Assembly: GCA_022823085.1 (NCBI GenBank)
Contig: JAJDXV010000033.1
Location: forward strand, 17,333-81,332
DNA from: Candidatus Poribacteria bacterium
GTDB lineage: Bacteria; Poribacteria; WGA-4E; WGA-3G
Reading direction: 5' to 3'
Length of the DNA: 64,000 bases
The position numbers and the translations under genes are program-made. A model generated the notes under the pieces. That model saw only the letters and a list, made by a program, of their open reading frames with translations. It searched no databases and had not been told where the DNA came from. Of this stretch, positions 8,298 to 17,147 are shown one piece after another (positions within the stretch are counted from its first letter, which is position 1; every line of letters starts with the position of its first letter).

Positions 8298-9299
8298 GTG
8301 GACAAAAATAAAACTTTAAAGGAATCAAAAAACAGAATGGAAACCAATACAAACAACATAGAAGACCGAAATATCGTGATTATCGGCGGTGGCACTGCAG
8401 GATTTGCCGCAGGAGTCTATACCTCTCGTGCGATGCTTGAACCCGTCCTGATTACAGGCGAAGCACTCGGCGGACAACTCTCTTTGACGCTCGACTTGGA
8501 GAACTATCCCGGCTTCTTCGGGAACGAGGCGGGTGTCTTTATACAAGGCATGCAGGAACAGGCAGAACGGTTCGGCACCGAAGTTAAATTTGACACCGTA
8601 ACAGCAGTCGATTTCTCGCAACATCCGTTTGCTGTCACGACTTACGAGAAAGAATACCGCGCGAAATCTGTGATTATCTGCACAGGTGCCTCACCACGCA
8701 CACTCGATATCCCCGGTGAAGAGGGATACGGCGGACGCGGTGTCTCCTACTGTGCAACATGCGACGGATTTTTCTTCCAAGACCAACGGCTCATCGTCGT
8801 TGGCGGTGGCGACGCAGCGCTTGAGGAGGGCATCTTCCTAACAAAATACGCCTCCGAAGTATACATCGTCCACCGACGCGACCAACTCCGAGCAAGCCAG
8901 ATCATGCAGGAACGCGCCTTCAAAAACGATAAAATCAAGTTTATATGGGACACCGTCGTCGAAGAAATCAACGGCGACGCAGATAAAGTGACCGGCGCAA
9001 CCCTGAAAAACGTCAAAACCGGTGAAACGCAACTTTTCCCGATTGACGGGGTATTTATCTTTATAGGACATATTCCGAACACCGAACTGTTTACAGATGT
9101 CATAAGTATGGACGAACAGGGGTATGTCATTGTCGACGAGATGCAGCGCACGAACATAAACGGTGTTTATGCCGCTGGCGACGTGCATGACCACGTATTC
9201 CGTCAAGCGATTACCGCTGCGGGTGCAGGGGCCGCAGCCGCCATCGCCGCCGAAAAGTTCGTCGCAGAACTGGAAAACCGCGCTTATCCGGGGAATTGA
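8298..9299 (+). CDS. trxB: Thioredoxin reductase (NADPH)
   Basis: A two-dinucleotide-fold flavoprotein of about 320 residues: FAD motif IVIIGGGTAGFAAG, redox-active pair CATC in SYCATCDGFFF, NADPH motif VVGGGDAALEEG and the closing FAD motif GVYAAGDVHD. It reduces thioredoxin with NADPH in the cytoplasm. The GTG at 8298 is the track start; an ATG at 8337 (METNTN) with AAAGGA upstream is also possible and removes 13 poorly conserved residues. The last 35 bases of the gene are found again, with three changes, on the far side of the following Rpn gene, which suggests that gene inserted here and carried or duplicated the trxB tail. Confidence 0.93.
   Translation: MDKNKTLKESKNRMETNTNNIEDRNIVIIGGGTAGFAAGVYTSRAMLEPVLITGEALGGQLSLTLDLENYPGFFGNEAGVFIQGMQEQAERFGTEVKFDTVTAVDFSQHPFAVTTYEKEYRAKSVIICTGASPRTLDIPGEEGYGGRGVSYCATCDGFFFQDQRLIVVGGGDAALEEGIFLTKYASEVYIVHRRDQLRASQIMQERAFKNDKIKFIWDTVVEEINGDADKVTGATLKNVKTGETQLFPIDGVFIFIGHIPNTELFTDVISMDEQGYVIVDEMQRTNINGVYAAGDVHDHVFRQAITAAGAGAAAAIAAEKFVAELENRAYPGN
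9265..9299 (+). repeat. Left copy of 35-base direct repeat (trxB 3' end) flanking the Rpn gene
   Basis: The segment starting CAGAACTGGAAAA and ending GGGAATTGA is the 3' end of trxB, including its stop. It recurs at 10372-10406 with 32 of 35 bases identical. The repeats bracket exactly one gene, the Rpn-type nuclease. Confidence 0.85.
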
Positions 9300-9328
9300 T
9301 TCGCTGAATAGGTGACCTGCAAAGAAGG

Positions 9329-9358
9329 TTGATATTCATGGGCAAATTCGCGTAAAAT
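9329..9358 (+). promoter_or_regulatory. Sigma-70-type promoter giving a probable leaderless Rpn transcript
   Basis: TTGATA, an 18-base spacer and TAAAAT stand directly ahead of the Rpn gene. Only six bases separate the -10 box from the ATG, so transcription would begin at or next to the start codon. No ribosome-binding site is present. The second Rpn gene on the other strand has exactly the same geometry. Confidence 0.65.
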
Positions 9359-9364
9359 GTTAAT

Positions 9365-10333
9365 ATGGTCTACATAAGAGAGCAGCCTGATCCAGATTTT
9401 GCGTCACTGCCGCACGGTAGATACGATATTGTGACCAAAGATGCCTTGCAGAAATTCCCTGAAGATATCCTACAAGCAGTCTTGGAACGCACTGATTTTA
9501 AATTTGTAGAATTTGTGGAAGGCGAATTCACAACTGTTGAAATCCGCCGAACAGATAGCCTCATAAAGGTCCAACTCGGTGATGAACCCGTTTTGGTGCA
9601 CATTGAGTTTCAAGTAGGCGATAGCACCGATGTCGAAATGGCACGTCGCAACGTGGGCTATCTCGGTAGATGCTATGAAAGATACGGCTTACCAATCCTC
9701 TCTCATGTTATCTACCTCCGTCCCAATGCTGGGGCGAATGATCCCGGCGGTTACAGGCAAAACATACCGAACCACCGGTTCATTGTTGAGTACAAGGTGA
9801 TTCGTCTCATTGAACTTGATGGACAATCTGTTTTTGAGACACAAAATGCTGGACTCATGCCATTCGCACCGTTGATGCAACCACCGGAAGGCATGGAACA
9901 ACTCCAATGGGCAATTCAATGTAATGAAAAGACAAAAAGACTCTCACTACCCACAGATATTCGGAGCAATCTGCTCGTATCACAATGGGTCATGAGTGGG
10001 TTAATTCATCCCCATCAAGCAATTAGCAGCTTTTTATCGGAGGCAGTCATGCAAGAATCTTCAGTCTATCAACATTTCTTGGAGACAGCGGGAAGAGAAC
10101 ACTACGAACGAGGGTTACAACAAGGAGCTGAGCTGGGTGCTCGCCAAACAGCAATCAAATCTCTCGTCAAGGTACTTGAGTTCAAGTTTGATGGACGCGC
10201 AGTTCAAGCACTTAGACCCGCATTAGAAAGCATTCAAAATTTGCAACGTCTTGAAGAATTGCATGACGAGGCTTTACGCGCAGAAACCTTCGAGGCGTTC
10301 GCTCACACTTTGGGCATGAACGACAACGAGTAA
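9365..10333 (+). CDS. Rpn/YhgA-type PD-(D/E)XK nuclease-like protein (transposase-like family)
   Basis: The N-terminal 150 residues carry the PD-(D/E)XK core of the Rpn family: RRTDSLIKVQ gives the aspartate, VLVHIEFQVG gives the E-x-Q pair, followed by RNVGYLGRCYERYGLPILSHVIYL. The C-terminal part is helical with the charged coiled stretch RGLQQGAELGARQTAIKSLVKVLEFKF, typical of this family. Members include recombination-promoting nucleases and proteins tied to phage defence and mobile DNA. Here the gene is bounded by a 35-base direct repeat of the trxB tail, as expected for an inserted gene. A paralogue at 56435-57342 shares about the same layout but is frameshifted. No ribosome site; see the promoter. 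Confidence 0.8.
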   Translation: MVYIREQPDPDFASLPHGRYDIVTKDALQKFPEDILQAVLERTDFKFVEFVEGEFTTVEIRRTDSLIKVQLGDEPVLVHIEFQVGDSTDVEMARRNVGYLGRCYERYGLPILSHVIYLRPNAGANDPGGYRQNIPNHRFIVEYKVIRLIELDGQSVFETQNAGLMPFAPLMQPPEGMEQLQWAIQCNEKTKRLSLPTDIRSNLLVSQWVMSGLIHPHQAISSFLSEAVMQESSVYQHFLETAGREHYERGLQQGAELGARQTAIKSLVKVLEFKFDGRAVQALRPALESIQNLQRLEELHDEALRAETFEAFAHTLGMNDNE

Positions 10334-10371
10334 TCGGTTCAGGAGACCGCTCATGGGCTCAAAACGCATCA

Positions 10372-10406
10372 CAGAACTGGAAAATCGCGCTTATCTCGGG
10401 AATTGA
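10372..10406 (+). repeat. Right copy of the 35-base trxB-tail repeat
   Basis: Matches 9265-9299 at 32 of 35 positions, including the TGA that is the trxB stop in the left copy. It lies in non-coding DNA between the Rpn gene and the kinase gene. Confidence 0.85.
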
Positions 10407-10444
10407 AGACGATTTTATGATTTAAGAATGTACAGGAGAAATTT

Positions 10445-12061
10445 GTGGCAAGAAAAAGACTCGCGCTCGGTTTAGATTCAAGCACGCAAAGTCTATCCGC
10501 TATCGTCATTGATATAGACACAGCGGAGAAATGCTTTGAGCATTCGCTCGACTATCGCGCCGATACAAGACTCAACCAATTCGATATCGGGGAGGATTAT
10601 ATCCTACCGCCGAGAGAAGAAGGCGAAGCCGAACAGCCGCCGTTGATGTATCTCGCATCACTCGATGCTATGTTCACCGATATGCGCGAGGCTGGTGTCG
10701 CATTGGAAAACATCATCGCCATCAACACATCCGGACAACAGCACGGACACGTCTATCTGAACCAGAACGCCGCGAATGGACTCTCCAATCTCCAAAAGTC
10801 AGAGAGTCATGCGTCTGAATTGAAAACGCTTTTGGCAGATGTTTTCTCATATCCGAATGCACCGATATGGATGACTGCCAACACCGCCGCACAGACAAAC
10901 CACGTCCGAGAAGCCGTCGGTGGCAAAGCAGAGATGATTAACCTTTCCGGTTCCGATGCGCCACTCCGATTTACAGGCACAGTCGTCCGGCGCGTCGCGG
11001 AACAGCACCCCGAACACTACGCTGCAACAGCAAAGATTCAATTGATTAGCAGTTTCATTCCAGCAGTACTAACAGGGAACGCAAACGTACCCATCGACTA
11101 CGGAAACGGATGCGGCATGTCGCTGATGAACTACCGGTCAAAAACATGGGATTCGGCGTTGTTAGCAGCGACAGCGGACGGATTAACCGGCGGCACAGAA
11201 ACACTCCAATCAAAATTACCGGCACTCACGAGACCAGATGCCATCGTCGGAAACCTCGCCACATACTACGTAGAAAAATACGGCTTTAAGGAACGCTGCG
11301 CTATCACAGCAGGTTCCGGTGACAACCCGCAGGCGAAAGTACCCATCGCAGGGGATCTCTTAAGCCTCGGCACCAGTTTCGTTAATATGGTATCAACCGA
11401 TGGAGACACGCTCGACCCTGAAGGCTTCGCCAACGCTATGTATGATGGCATCAACCGTCCTTTCATGTTCGGATGCCGTACAAACGGTGCTATGGTCTGG
11501 GATGCGGTGAGAAACCATTACGATTTAGCAAAAGCGGAATACGCGCCTGCAGAGGCAGCATTAAAGCAAGTCGCACCGGGGCAGTTTATGACGTTTTGGC
11601 AACCGAAAACGGAATCCTTTCCGGTCTCCGGTGCGTTTGACTTGATTCGTTCCGTTGGGCAACCGATATTAGCAGAAGATTACGCCGGCATCATTGAGAC
11701 AAGCCTCGCCGCTGTGTACATCTATTCCGCAGTCTTCACAAAGCAGACCCAAGCACCACTGTTTGTAACGGGTGGTGCCACCGACAGTCCCGAAATCATG
11801 CGACGCGTTGCTGGCATCTGGAACAGACCGACACTACCGGTGGAAAAGGGCGGTGCAGCACTCGGTGCCGCTGTCGCAGGCGTTAAGGCACTCCACGACG
11901 CAGCAAACGAACATTTCGACATCGAAGCATTCAGTGCCGCCGTTCTGAAACGCGGCGAACCGATTCAGCCACATCCTGAAGATGTCAAGGCATATCACGG
12001 CGAAGGCAAATACCTTGAAAGGTTCCGTGAAAAATACGAACAAATCACAACAAACTTTTAG
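10445..12061 (+). CDS. FGGY-family carbohydrate kinase (xylulokinase-like)
   Basis: A 538-residue sugar kinase with the actin-like ATPase fold. The first phosphate loop is LALGLDSSTQSLSAIVIDI, the substrate-side motif is IAINTSGQQHGHVYLN (as in xylulokinases, SGQQHG), and the C-terminal FGGY signature region is FVTGGATDSPEIMRRVAGIWNRP followed by GGAALGAAVAG. It would phosphorylate a ketose such as xylulose with ATP in the cytoplasm; the exact sugar is not certain. The start is GTG, supported by AGGAGAA five bases ahead. No sugar isomerase or transporter lies next to it. Confidence 0.88.
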   Translation: MARKRLALGLDSSTQSLSAIVIDIDTAEKCFEHSLDYRADTRLNQFDIGEDYILPPREEGEAEQPPLMYLASLDAMFTDMREAGVALENIIAINTSGQQHGHVYLNQNAANGLSNLQKSESHASELKTLLADVFSYPNAPIWMTANTAAQTNHVREAVGGKAEMINLSGSDAPLRFTGTVVRRVAEQHPEHYAATAKIQLISSFIPAVLTGNANVPIDYGNGCGMSLMNYRSKTWDSALLAATADGLTGGTETLQSKLPALTRPDAIVGNLATYYVEKYGFKERCAITAGSGDNPQAKVPIAGDLLSLGTSFVNMVSTDGDTLDPEGFANAMYDGINRPFMFGCRTNGAMVWDAVRNHYDLAKAEYAPAEAALKQVAPGQFMTFWQPKTESFPVSGAFDLIRSVGQPILAEDYAGIIETSLAAVYIYSAVFTKQTQAPLFVTGGATDSPEIMRRVAGIWNRPTLPVEKGGAALGAAVAGVKALHDAANEHFDIEAFSAAVLKRGEPIQPHPEDVKAYHGEGKYLERFREKYEQITTNF

Positions 12062-12126
12062 TTATTCACAAAGTGCTAAAGGCGATTTTAATGGGAAATG
12101 CGTAAGTTCTAACTTATCTCACGTAA

Positions 12127-12213
12127 CCATAGCCCGTAATGTAATGGAGGGCGGATTTAAGGGATACACGTCAAAGATTCAAATGAACGTCATTCCTCCG
12201 CAAGGTAAAATTA
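12127..12213 (+). repeat. Family A hairpin module overlapping the moaC start
   Basis: GCCC (12132-12135) and GGGC (12149-12152) flank the constant GTAATGTAATGGA loop; the following CGGATTTAAGG, CACGTCAA and CCGCAAGGTAAAATTAAA stretches line up with the modules at 7.0-7.3 kb. The second half of the module is now moaC coding sequence. Confidence 0.7.
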
Positions 12214-12692
12214 AATTAACACACTTCGATGAAAAAGGCAATACACGGATGGTAGACGTCGGTGGCAAAGAAGAGACGTTGCGCATCGCCATCGCACGCG
12301 GGCATATTACTGCCCAACCAGAAACACTCCGATTAATCGCTGAGCAAAAGATGAAGAAAGGCGATGTCTTAGAGGTCGCACGCCTTGCAGGTATCATGGC
12401 AGCGAAACGGACCGGTGAACTCATCCCGCTCTGCCACCCGCTCGCTTTGACTTCAATTCGCGTCGAACTCGGCATCGCAACCGATACATCACGCATCGAA
12501 ATTGAATCAGAAATCCAAACGATCGGTCGCACCGGTGTAGAGATGGAAGCACTCACAGCCGTATCCGTCGCTGCCTTAACTGTTTACGATATGTGCAAAG
12601 CAGTGGACAAGGAGATGGTCATCGGTGATGTTAGACTTATAAAAAAAACTGGCGGAAAAAGTGATGATTTCATATCCAATTCCGACACATAG
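12183..12692 (+). CDS. moaC: Cyclic pyranopterin monophosphate synthase MoaC
   Basis: MoaC turns the MoaA product into cyclic pyranopterin monophosphate in molybdenum cofactor synthesis. Diagnostic stretches are MVDVGGKEETLRIA, AKRTGELIPLCHPLALTSI (active-site region), GVEMEALTAVSVAALTVYDMCKA and KEMVIGDVRLIKKTGGKS. The track ORF starts at 11982, inside the kinase gene, but the family begins near LTHFDEKGN; I use the ATG at 12183, giving 169 residues, the usual size. An ATG at 12144 is possible. The first ten codons come from an interspersed repeat. No other moa gene is in the window, so it stands alone here. Confidence 0.92.
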   Translation: MNVIPPQGKIKLTHFDEKGNTRMVDVGGKEETLRIAIARGHITAQPETLRLIAEQKMKKGDVLEVARLAGIMAAKRTGELIPLCHPLALTSIRVELGIATDTSRIEIESEIQTIGRTGVEMEALTAVSVAALTVYDMCKAVDKEMVIGDVRLIKKTGGKSDDFISNSDT

Positions 12693-12723
12693 GGACCCTA
12701 AAAACATCAAGGGAGAAAAGAAA

Positions 12724-15660
12724 ATGCGCCAAACATTCATTGCAATTTTCACTGTTATTCTGGTTTCTACAACAGCGTTCGCAGCAGACCACGTTCTCAT
12801 CATTGGTGGTGCTGCCGGTGAGAAATCCTTTTACGACGCATTCTGGAATGCCACCTCCCGATTCCACCAACTCCTCACCGATGAATACGGCTATACATCC
12901 GACCAAATTACTTTCCTCTTTGAAGATATGGACGCACCTGGTGCTGAAGGACTTACCGATACCGAATCGAGACGTGAACAGGTTTTCGCAGCGTTCGACC
13001 AACTCGCAGAGACCCTCCAACCCTCAGATCGGTTCCTGCTCTTCATGATCGGACACGCATCCCGCACCAACAAAGGTGAACTGAAATATAATCTGCTCGG
13101 ACGGGATATTAGTGAAGCGGAATACATAACACGTCTCAACAGCATCCCCGCCGAACGTCAGATTTTAATCTTCGGTTTCCCCTATAGCGGCAAACTTGTG
13201 CGACAACTCAGTAAACCGGGACGTATCATCCTCACATCCAGTTCGCGAAATGAAGGCTACTCACTACAAGCAGGATTTGGCGATGCCTTTGTCGATGCCT
13301 TCTCCGATGCAACGAACGATACCGACAGAAACGGCGACATCTCGCTCTTAGAAGCGTTCTTATCGCTACAAGCACACACAAAAGACTTCTACGAACAAAA
13401 CGGCAACGTCCAAACTGAGCATCCGCATCTCGACGATAACGGCGACGGGAACGCTACCCGAAACTTGACAGTTGTAGAGAACGAAACAGACGATGGAACG
13501 CTCGCCGAAAAGACATTCTTAGGGACACGACGTGCGCGCTTAGAAAACGCAACCGTTCCAACCGTCAGTAACGAAACGATCGAAACAGAGGCACGCGGAC
13601 GTGGACCGGATATCGTCTCTCAGAACCCCGAAAATCGTGGATCCTCACTTCCTTACAACTACATTAGCGAAGCAGACGAGCAAGCCATCCAAGAAATTAT
13701 GGAGAAACTGCCCTCCGAAAAAGACTATCCTGATGAAGGTGCAGTCGTCCTTTGGGAGAGCGTCGATGTCAATATCGATGAGAAAAGCCGTTATATCTAT
13801 TCCACACGGCGGATCGCAAAAATCTTTAACGAAGACGGTAAAAACCTCGCAGAGGTGAGCATCCCTTATATGCGTGGCAGAGACGATGTCACGATCCATC
13901 ATGCACGAACCTTAACACCGAACGGTGAACTCGTTGAACTCGACAAGAACGAAATTATCGCCAACGTGCCGCCACCGAGCGCCGTGGATGCCGGACTATA
14001 CGTTGACGCACGACTGATGTACTTCACACTTCCCAAAGTTAGCGACGGCTGTATCATAGACTACGCTTATTCCACGAACAACGTCGGGCACGTCATGCAA
14101 GGCGAATTCTGGCGGCAAGTCTATTTTCAAGGCGCGCATCCGGTGCGCTATTACCGCCTCACAGTCCATATTCCAAAGAAAAAGCAGCTCTATTATCAGG
14201 TCTCAGGGGCACCCGCTGCCGCCACAGATGTTCAGTCGGACAGTTCCTTTCTCGATATTGAACCGACGATGACAGAGAACAACTACACCCGCACCTACAC
14301 CTTTGAAGCACGAGATGTACCACCCCTGAATGAAGAATATCTGATGCCCGCACCGCAAGACCTCGCTTATAACATCAGCATCTCCTCCCTCGATTCTTGG
14401 GATGAACTGGCAACGTGGTATGCAACACTGATTCGGGAACAAGACAAGATTACACCCGAAATCGCCAAAAAGACAGAGCAGATTCTCACCGGTGCCTGGA
14501 CACGAAAAGAAAAAATAAAAAGGCTTTACGAATACGTCGCAACGAACATCCGGTACTACGGTTATGAACTTGGAATTTGGGCGATTAAGCCCTATCCAGC
14601 TGACTTTGTTCTGACGCAAGGTGCCGGAGATTGTAAGGACAAAACAACGCTCCTTTCCACAATGCTCGCAGCTGAAGGCATTAATTCCTATCCTGTTCTC
14701 ATCTCCGCTGGCGACACCCGCGGCATCAATGCACATCTCTTTGATGGCGGTTCCGAAGTCGAAGCCGTACCTTCGCTCTCCTATTTCAATCACATGATCC
14801 TCGCTGTCGAAGGCGACAAAGATGGCGAACTCATCTGGCTCGACCCGACAGCGGAGACATGTGCATTCGGTGATTTCCCCGCCAGCGACCAAGACAGATG
14901 GACCCTGATTATCAATCCGCGTTTCTTGGAAACCGAAAGCGATCCAAAGTCTAAAGAGGATATTGGCGATCTACAGAATAGCCTCTACCGCTTTCAGAAG
15001 AGCCCCGCTCTCGACGCAACATCAAATCTTAAACAGGTTCACACCGACGTAAAGGTGAAGAGGGATATGAGCGTCTCTGTCCGCCAAGAATTGACCCTCA
15101 CAGGCAGCTACAATATGAAACTGCGAAGCCAACTCTCGCATCTCCAAACCGCTGAAGAAAAATCTGAGTTCCTTCACAAACTTTTGGAACTCGACGATCG
15201 CGCTAAAGTCGAAAATTTCAAAGTCTCCGAACTTTCCGAACTCAAAGGTGAATTGAATATTGAACTCACCTGGACCTGTAAAGAATATCTCTACGCTATC
15301 GGTAAACAGTTCGTACTTGAGCTCCCGCTTGTTAAGCATCCTTACGCAGAATTACTGAGTGAGGAACGCCGAATGTATCCTGCTGCGATCGGTAAGGCAC
15401 TCACCCTTGAGGACAAAATCACCGTCAGTACCGAGGCGCCCTTTAAGATCGATATTGTCCCAGAAGAACAGGCACTCAAAACCGAAGTTGCGGAAATCCA
15501 ACTCCGCTACACCAAATCCAAGCGCAAAGCCGAAATGCATCAGACCATCCGTTTCCTAACACCGAGGGTTACACCGGAGAACATCCTGCATCTCAAAGAT
15601 GTCGTCAGAACCGCCTCAAACCGAGGAACAAAACGGTTCATATTAATACAAGAGTTTTAA
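12724..15660 (+). CDS. Exported caspase-fold (C13-like) / DUF3857 / transglutaminase fusion protein
   Basis: I start at the ATG at 12724 (after GGGAGAAAAG), which exposes a signal peptide ending TTAFA; the track start adds 21 unlikely residues. Residues 18-240 look like a C13/caspase-type fold: VLIIGG opening, histidine motif LLFMIGHAS, then ILIFGFPYSGKL where the usual CYSG is PYSG, so the cysteine is gone. Residues 330-560 match DUF3857, and a transglutaminase-like domain follows with an intact triad: GAGDCKDKT (Cys), FNHMIL (His), WLDPT (Asp). The last 240 residues resemble the C-terminal region of DUF3857 proteins. So one half is likely a dead binding module and the other an active periplasmic amidase or crosslinker. 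MoxR follows 180 bases later. Confidence 0.8.
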   Translation: MRQTFIAIFTVILVSTTAFAADHVLIIGGAAGEKSFYDAFWNATSRFHQLLTDEYGYTSDQITFLFEDMDAPGAEGLTDTESRREQVFAAFDQLAETLQPSDRFLLFMIGHASRTNKGELKYNLLGRDISEAEYITRLNSIPAERQILIFGFPYSGKLVRQLSKPGRIILTSSSRNEGYSLQAGFGDAFVDAFSDATNDTDRNGDISLLEAFLSLQAHTKDFYEQNGNVQTEHPHLDDNGDGNATRNLTVVENETDDGTLAEKTFLGTRRARLENATVPTVSNETIETEARGRGPDIVSQNPENRGSSLPYNYISEADEQAIQEIMEKLPSEKDYPDEGAVVLWESVDVNIDEKSRYIYSTRRIAKIFNEDGKNLAEVSIPYMRGRDDVTIHHARTLTPNGELVELDKNEIIANVPPPSAVDAGLYVDARLMYFTLPKVSDGCIIDYAYSTNNVGHVMQGEFWRQVYFQGAHPVRYYRLTVHIPKKKQLYYQVSGAPAAATDVQSDSSFLDIEPTMTENNYTRTYTFEARDVPPLNEEYLMPAPQDLAYNISISSLDSWDELATWYATLIREQDKITPEIAKKTEQILTGAWTRKEKIKRLYEYVATNIRYYGYELGIWAIKPYPADFVLTQGAGDCKDKTTLLSTMLAAEGINSYPVLISAGDTRGINAHLFDGGSEVEAVPSLSYFNHMILAVEGDKDGELIWLDPTAETCAFGDFPASDQDRWTLIINPRFLETESDPKSKEDIGDLQNSLYRFQKSPALDATSNLKQVHTDVKVKRDMSVSVRQELTLTGSYNMKLRSQLSHLQTAEEKSEFLHKLLELDDRAKVENFKVSELSELKGELNIELTWTCKEYLYAIGKQFVLELPLVKHPYAELLSEERRMYPAAIGKALTLEDKITVSTEAPFKIDIVPEEQALKTEVAEIQLRYTKSKRKAEMHQTIRFLTPRVTPENILHLKDVVRTASNRGTKRFILIQEF

Positions 15661-15759
15661 TAGCAGTCAGCCATCGGCTATTAGCCATCGGTTATTAACC
15701 ACTCATAGTCCGTATGTCTCTGGAAGGCAATCTGTTTATTTTAAAAATTTACGGCACAG

Positions 15760-15825
15760 ATTCACAAACCCAGTTGAAACTAACCGAAAACCTGCCCGAA
15801 ACGAAGTGGCGGGCAGCTCAGGAGG
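15760..15825 (+). repeat. Family A hairpin module carrying the MoxR ribosome site
   Basis: A perfect stem CTGCCCG (15792-15798) / CGGGCAG (15810-15816) encloses the constant AAACGAAGTGG loop. It is preceded by CAAACCCAGTTGAAACTAACC, close to the CAAACCCACTTGACTGACC of the 7-kb modules. GGAGG follows at once and is the MoxR ribosome-binding site, 14 bases from the ATG. Confidence 0.75.
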
Positions 15826-15839
15826 CAATAATTTAAAAA

Positions 15840-16847
15840 ATGCCAGCAACCGAAGAAGTTAAAGCAATAGAAGAACTCATGGAGAGCCAAGAACTCATCT
15901 TGGCACAACTCAAGAAAGTCATCGTTGGGCAAGAGGAAGTTGTCAATCAGATGTTGATGGCACTTTTTGCTGGTGGACACTGCCTACTCGAAGGTGTCCC
16001 AGGACTCGCCAAAACCCTTATGATTAGGACCCTGGCACAGATCCTGAACCTTAAGTTCAAACGCATCCAGTTCACCCCGGATCTGATGCCTGCCGACATC
16101 ACCGGCACGGATGTCCTTGAGGAAGACCGGGCAACCGGACACCGCACCATTCGGTTTATCCAGGGACCGATCTTCGCGAACATTCTCCTCGCAGATGAGA
16201 TTAACCGGACACCACCGAAAACGCAAGCCGCACTCTTGGAGGCGATGCAGGAATACCACGTCACCGCTGGCGGCAACGAATTCCAATTGGAGCAACCCTT
16301 CTTCGTCCTCGCCACACAGAACCCGATCGAGCAAGAGGGGACATATCCGCTACCAGAGGCACAGTTGGACCGGTTCATGTTCAAAATTGTCATCGACTAT
16401 CCGACAGAGGCGGAGGAGACAGACATCGTTTCGGCAACGACTGGGGCAGAGATCCCTGAACTTGATACCGCACTCTCCGGGCACGCTATCGTAGCCCTCC
16501 ATAATATTGTCAGGCGTGTACCTGCCGCCGACAACGTCGTACAATACGCCGTAAAAATCGCGCGCGCAACACGTCCGAAAGAAGAAGACGCACCCGATTT
16601 CATTCAACAGTGGGTACGCTGGGGTGCCGGACCCCGTGCCGGGCAATACCTCATCTTAGGCGCGAAAGCCAGAGCCATCCTACGCGGACGCTTCAACGCC
16701 TCCTGTGAAGACGTGAAATCCGTTGCCCCCGCAGTGCTACGCCACCGTATCCTAACCAACTTCCACGCCGAAGCCGAAGGCATTGGCTCAGACACCGTCG
16801 TCCAACGTCTCCTCGACACGGTCCAAGAACCGGCTTCAAAACTGTAG
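15840..16847 (+). CDS. MoxR-family AAA+ ATPase
   Basis: MoxR chaperone-type AAA ATPase of the usual length (335). Walker A is GVPGLAKT (the family's G-x-x-G-x-x-K-T), Walker B is [24 protein letters not shown], sensor 1 is [24 protein letters not shown], and the C-terminal lid carries AVLRHRI. MoxR proteins help fold or insert metal centres and often work with DUF58 and von Willebrand factor A proteins and transglutaminases. Here the transglutaminase fusion lies upstream but no DUF58 or VWA gene follows, so the set is incomplete. The leader holds a hairpin just ahead of the ribosome site. Confidence 0.92.
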   Translation: MPATEEVKAIEELMESQELILAQLKKVIVGQEEVVNQMLMALFAGGHCLLEGVPGLAKTLMIRTLAQILNLKFKRIQFTPDLMPADITGTDVLEEDRATGHRTIRFIQGPIFANILLADEINRTPPKTQAALLEAMQEYHVTAGGNEFQLEQPFFVLATQNPIEQEGTYPLPEAQLDRFMFKIVIDYPTEAEETDIVSATTGAEIPELDTALSGHAIVALHNIVRRVPAADNVVQYAVKIARATRPKEEDAPDFIQQWVRWGAGPRAGQYLILGAKARAILRGRFNASCEDVKSVAPAVLRHRILTNFHAEAEGIGSDTVVQRLLDTVQEPASKL

Positions 16848-17147
16848 CACGCACCCTTTGACTCACGTTTTGCAGGCGGGATTTGAAATCCCGCCATGCC
16901 TTGTGCTGGTCAACTGGTCCACAAATCGCACCGAACTCAGGGAAATCTACACACAAAATTGACCTCTACGGAACTGTACTTGACCCCAGACCCGGTAGGT
17001 TCGGTTTGCAACCGAACCGGATTCTATACAGAAACTCTAAATCCTTCAAAACCCTCTTCAGTCGCGTAGCGACGGAATGTTTATAGCAGCTTAAAGAAAA
17101 AAAGGAATCAAGCCCCGTAGGGGCGGCATGTTTATAACTATGAACAA
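16848..17147 (+). repeat. 300-base spacer with four hairpins of different repeat families
   Basis: No gene is seen. Hairpins: GGCGGG/CCCGCC at 16875-16895 (loop ATTTGAAAT); GGTTCGGTT/AACCGAACC at 16998-17018 (family D, also at 58272-58292); GTCGC-GTA-GCGAC at 17061-17073 followed by GGAATGTTTATAG; and GCCCC-GTA-GGGGC at 17112-17124 followed by GGCATGTTTATAA (family B). None has a T tract. Confidence 0.8.

Noticed and set aside
14203-14892. 229-residue minus-strand ORF
   Set aside because: Antisense shadow of the DUF3857/transglutaminase gene, cysteine-rich with no recognisable fold.
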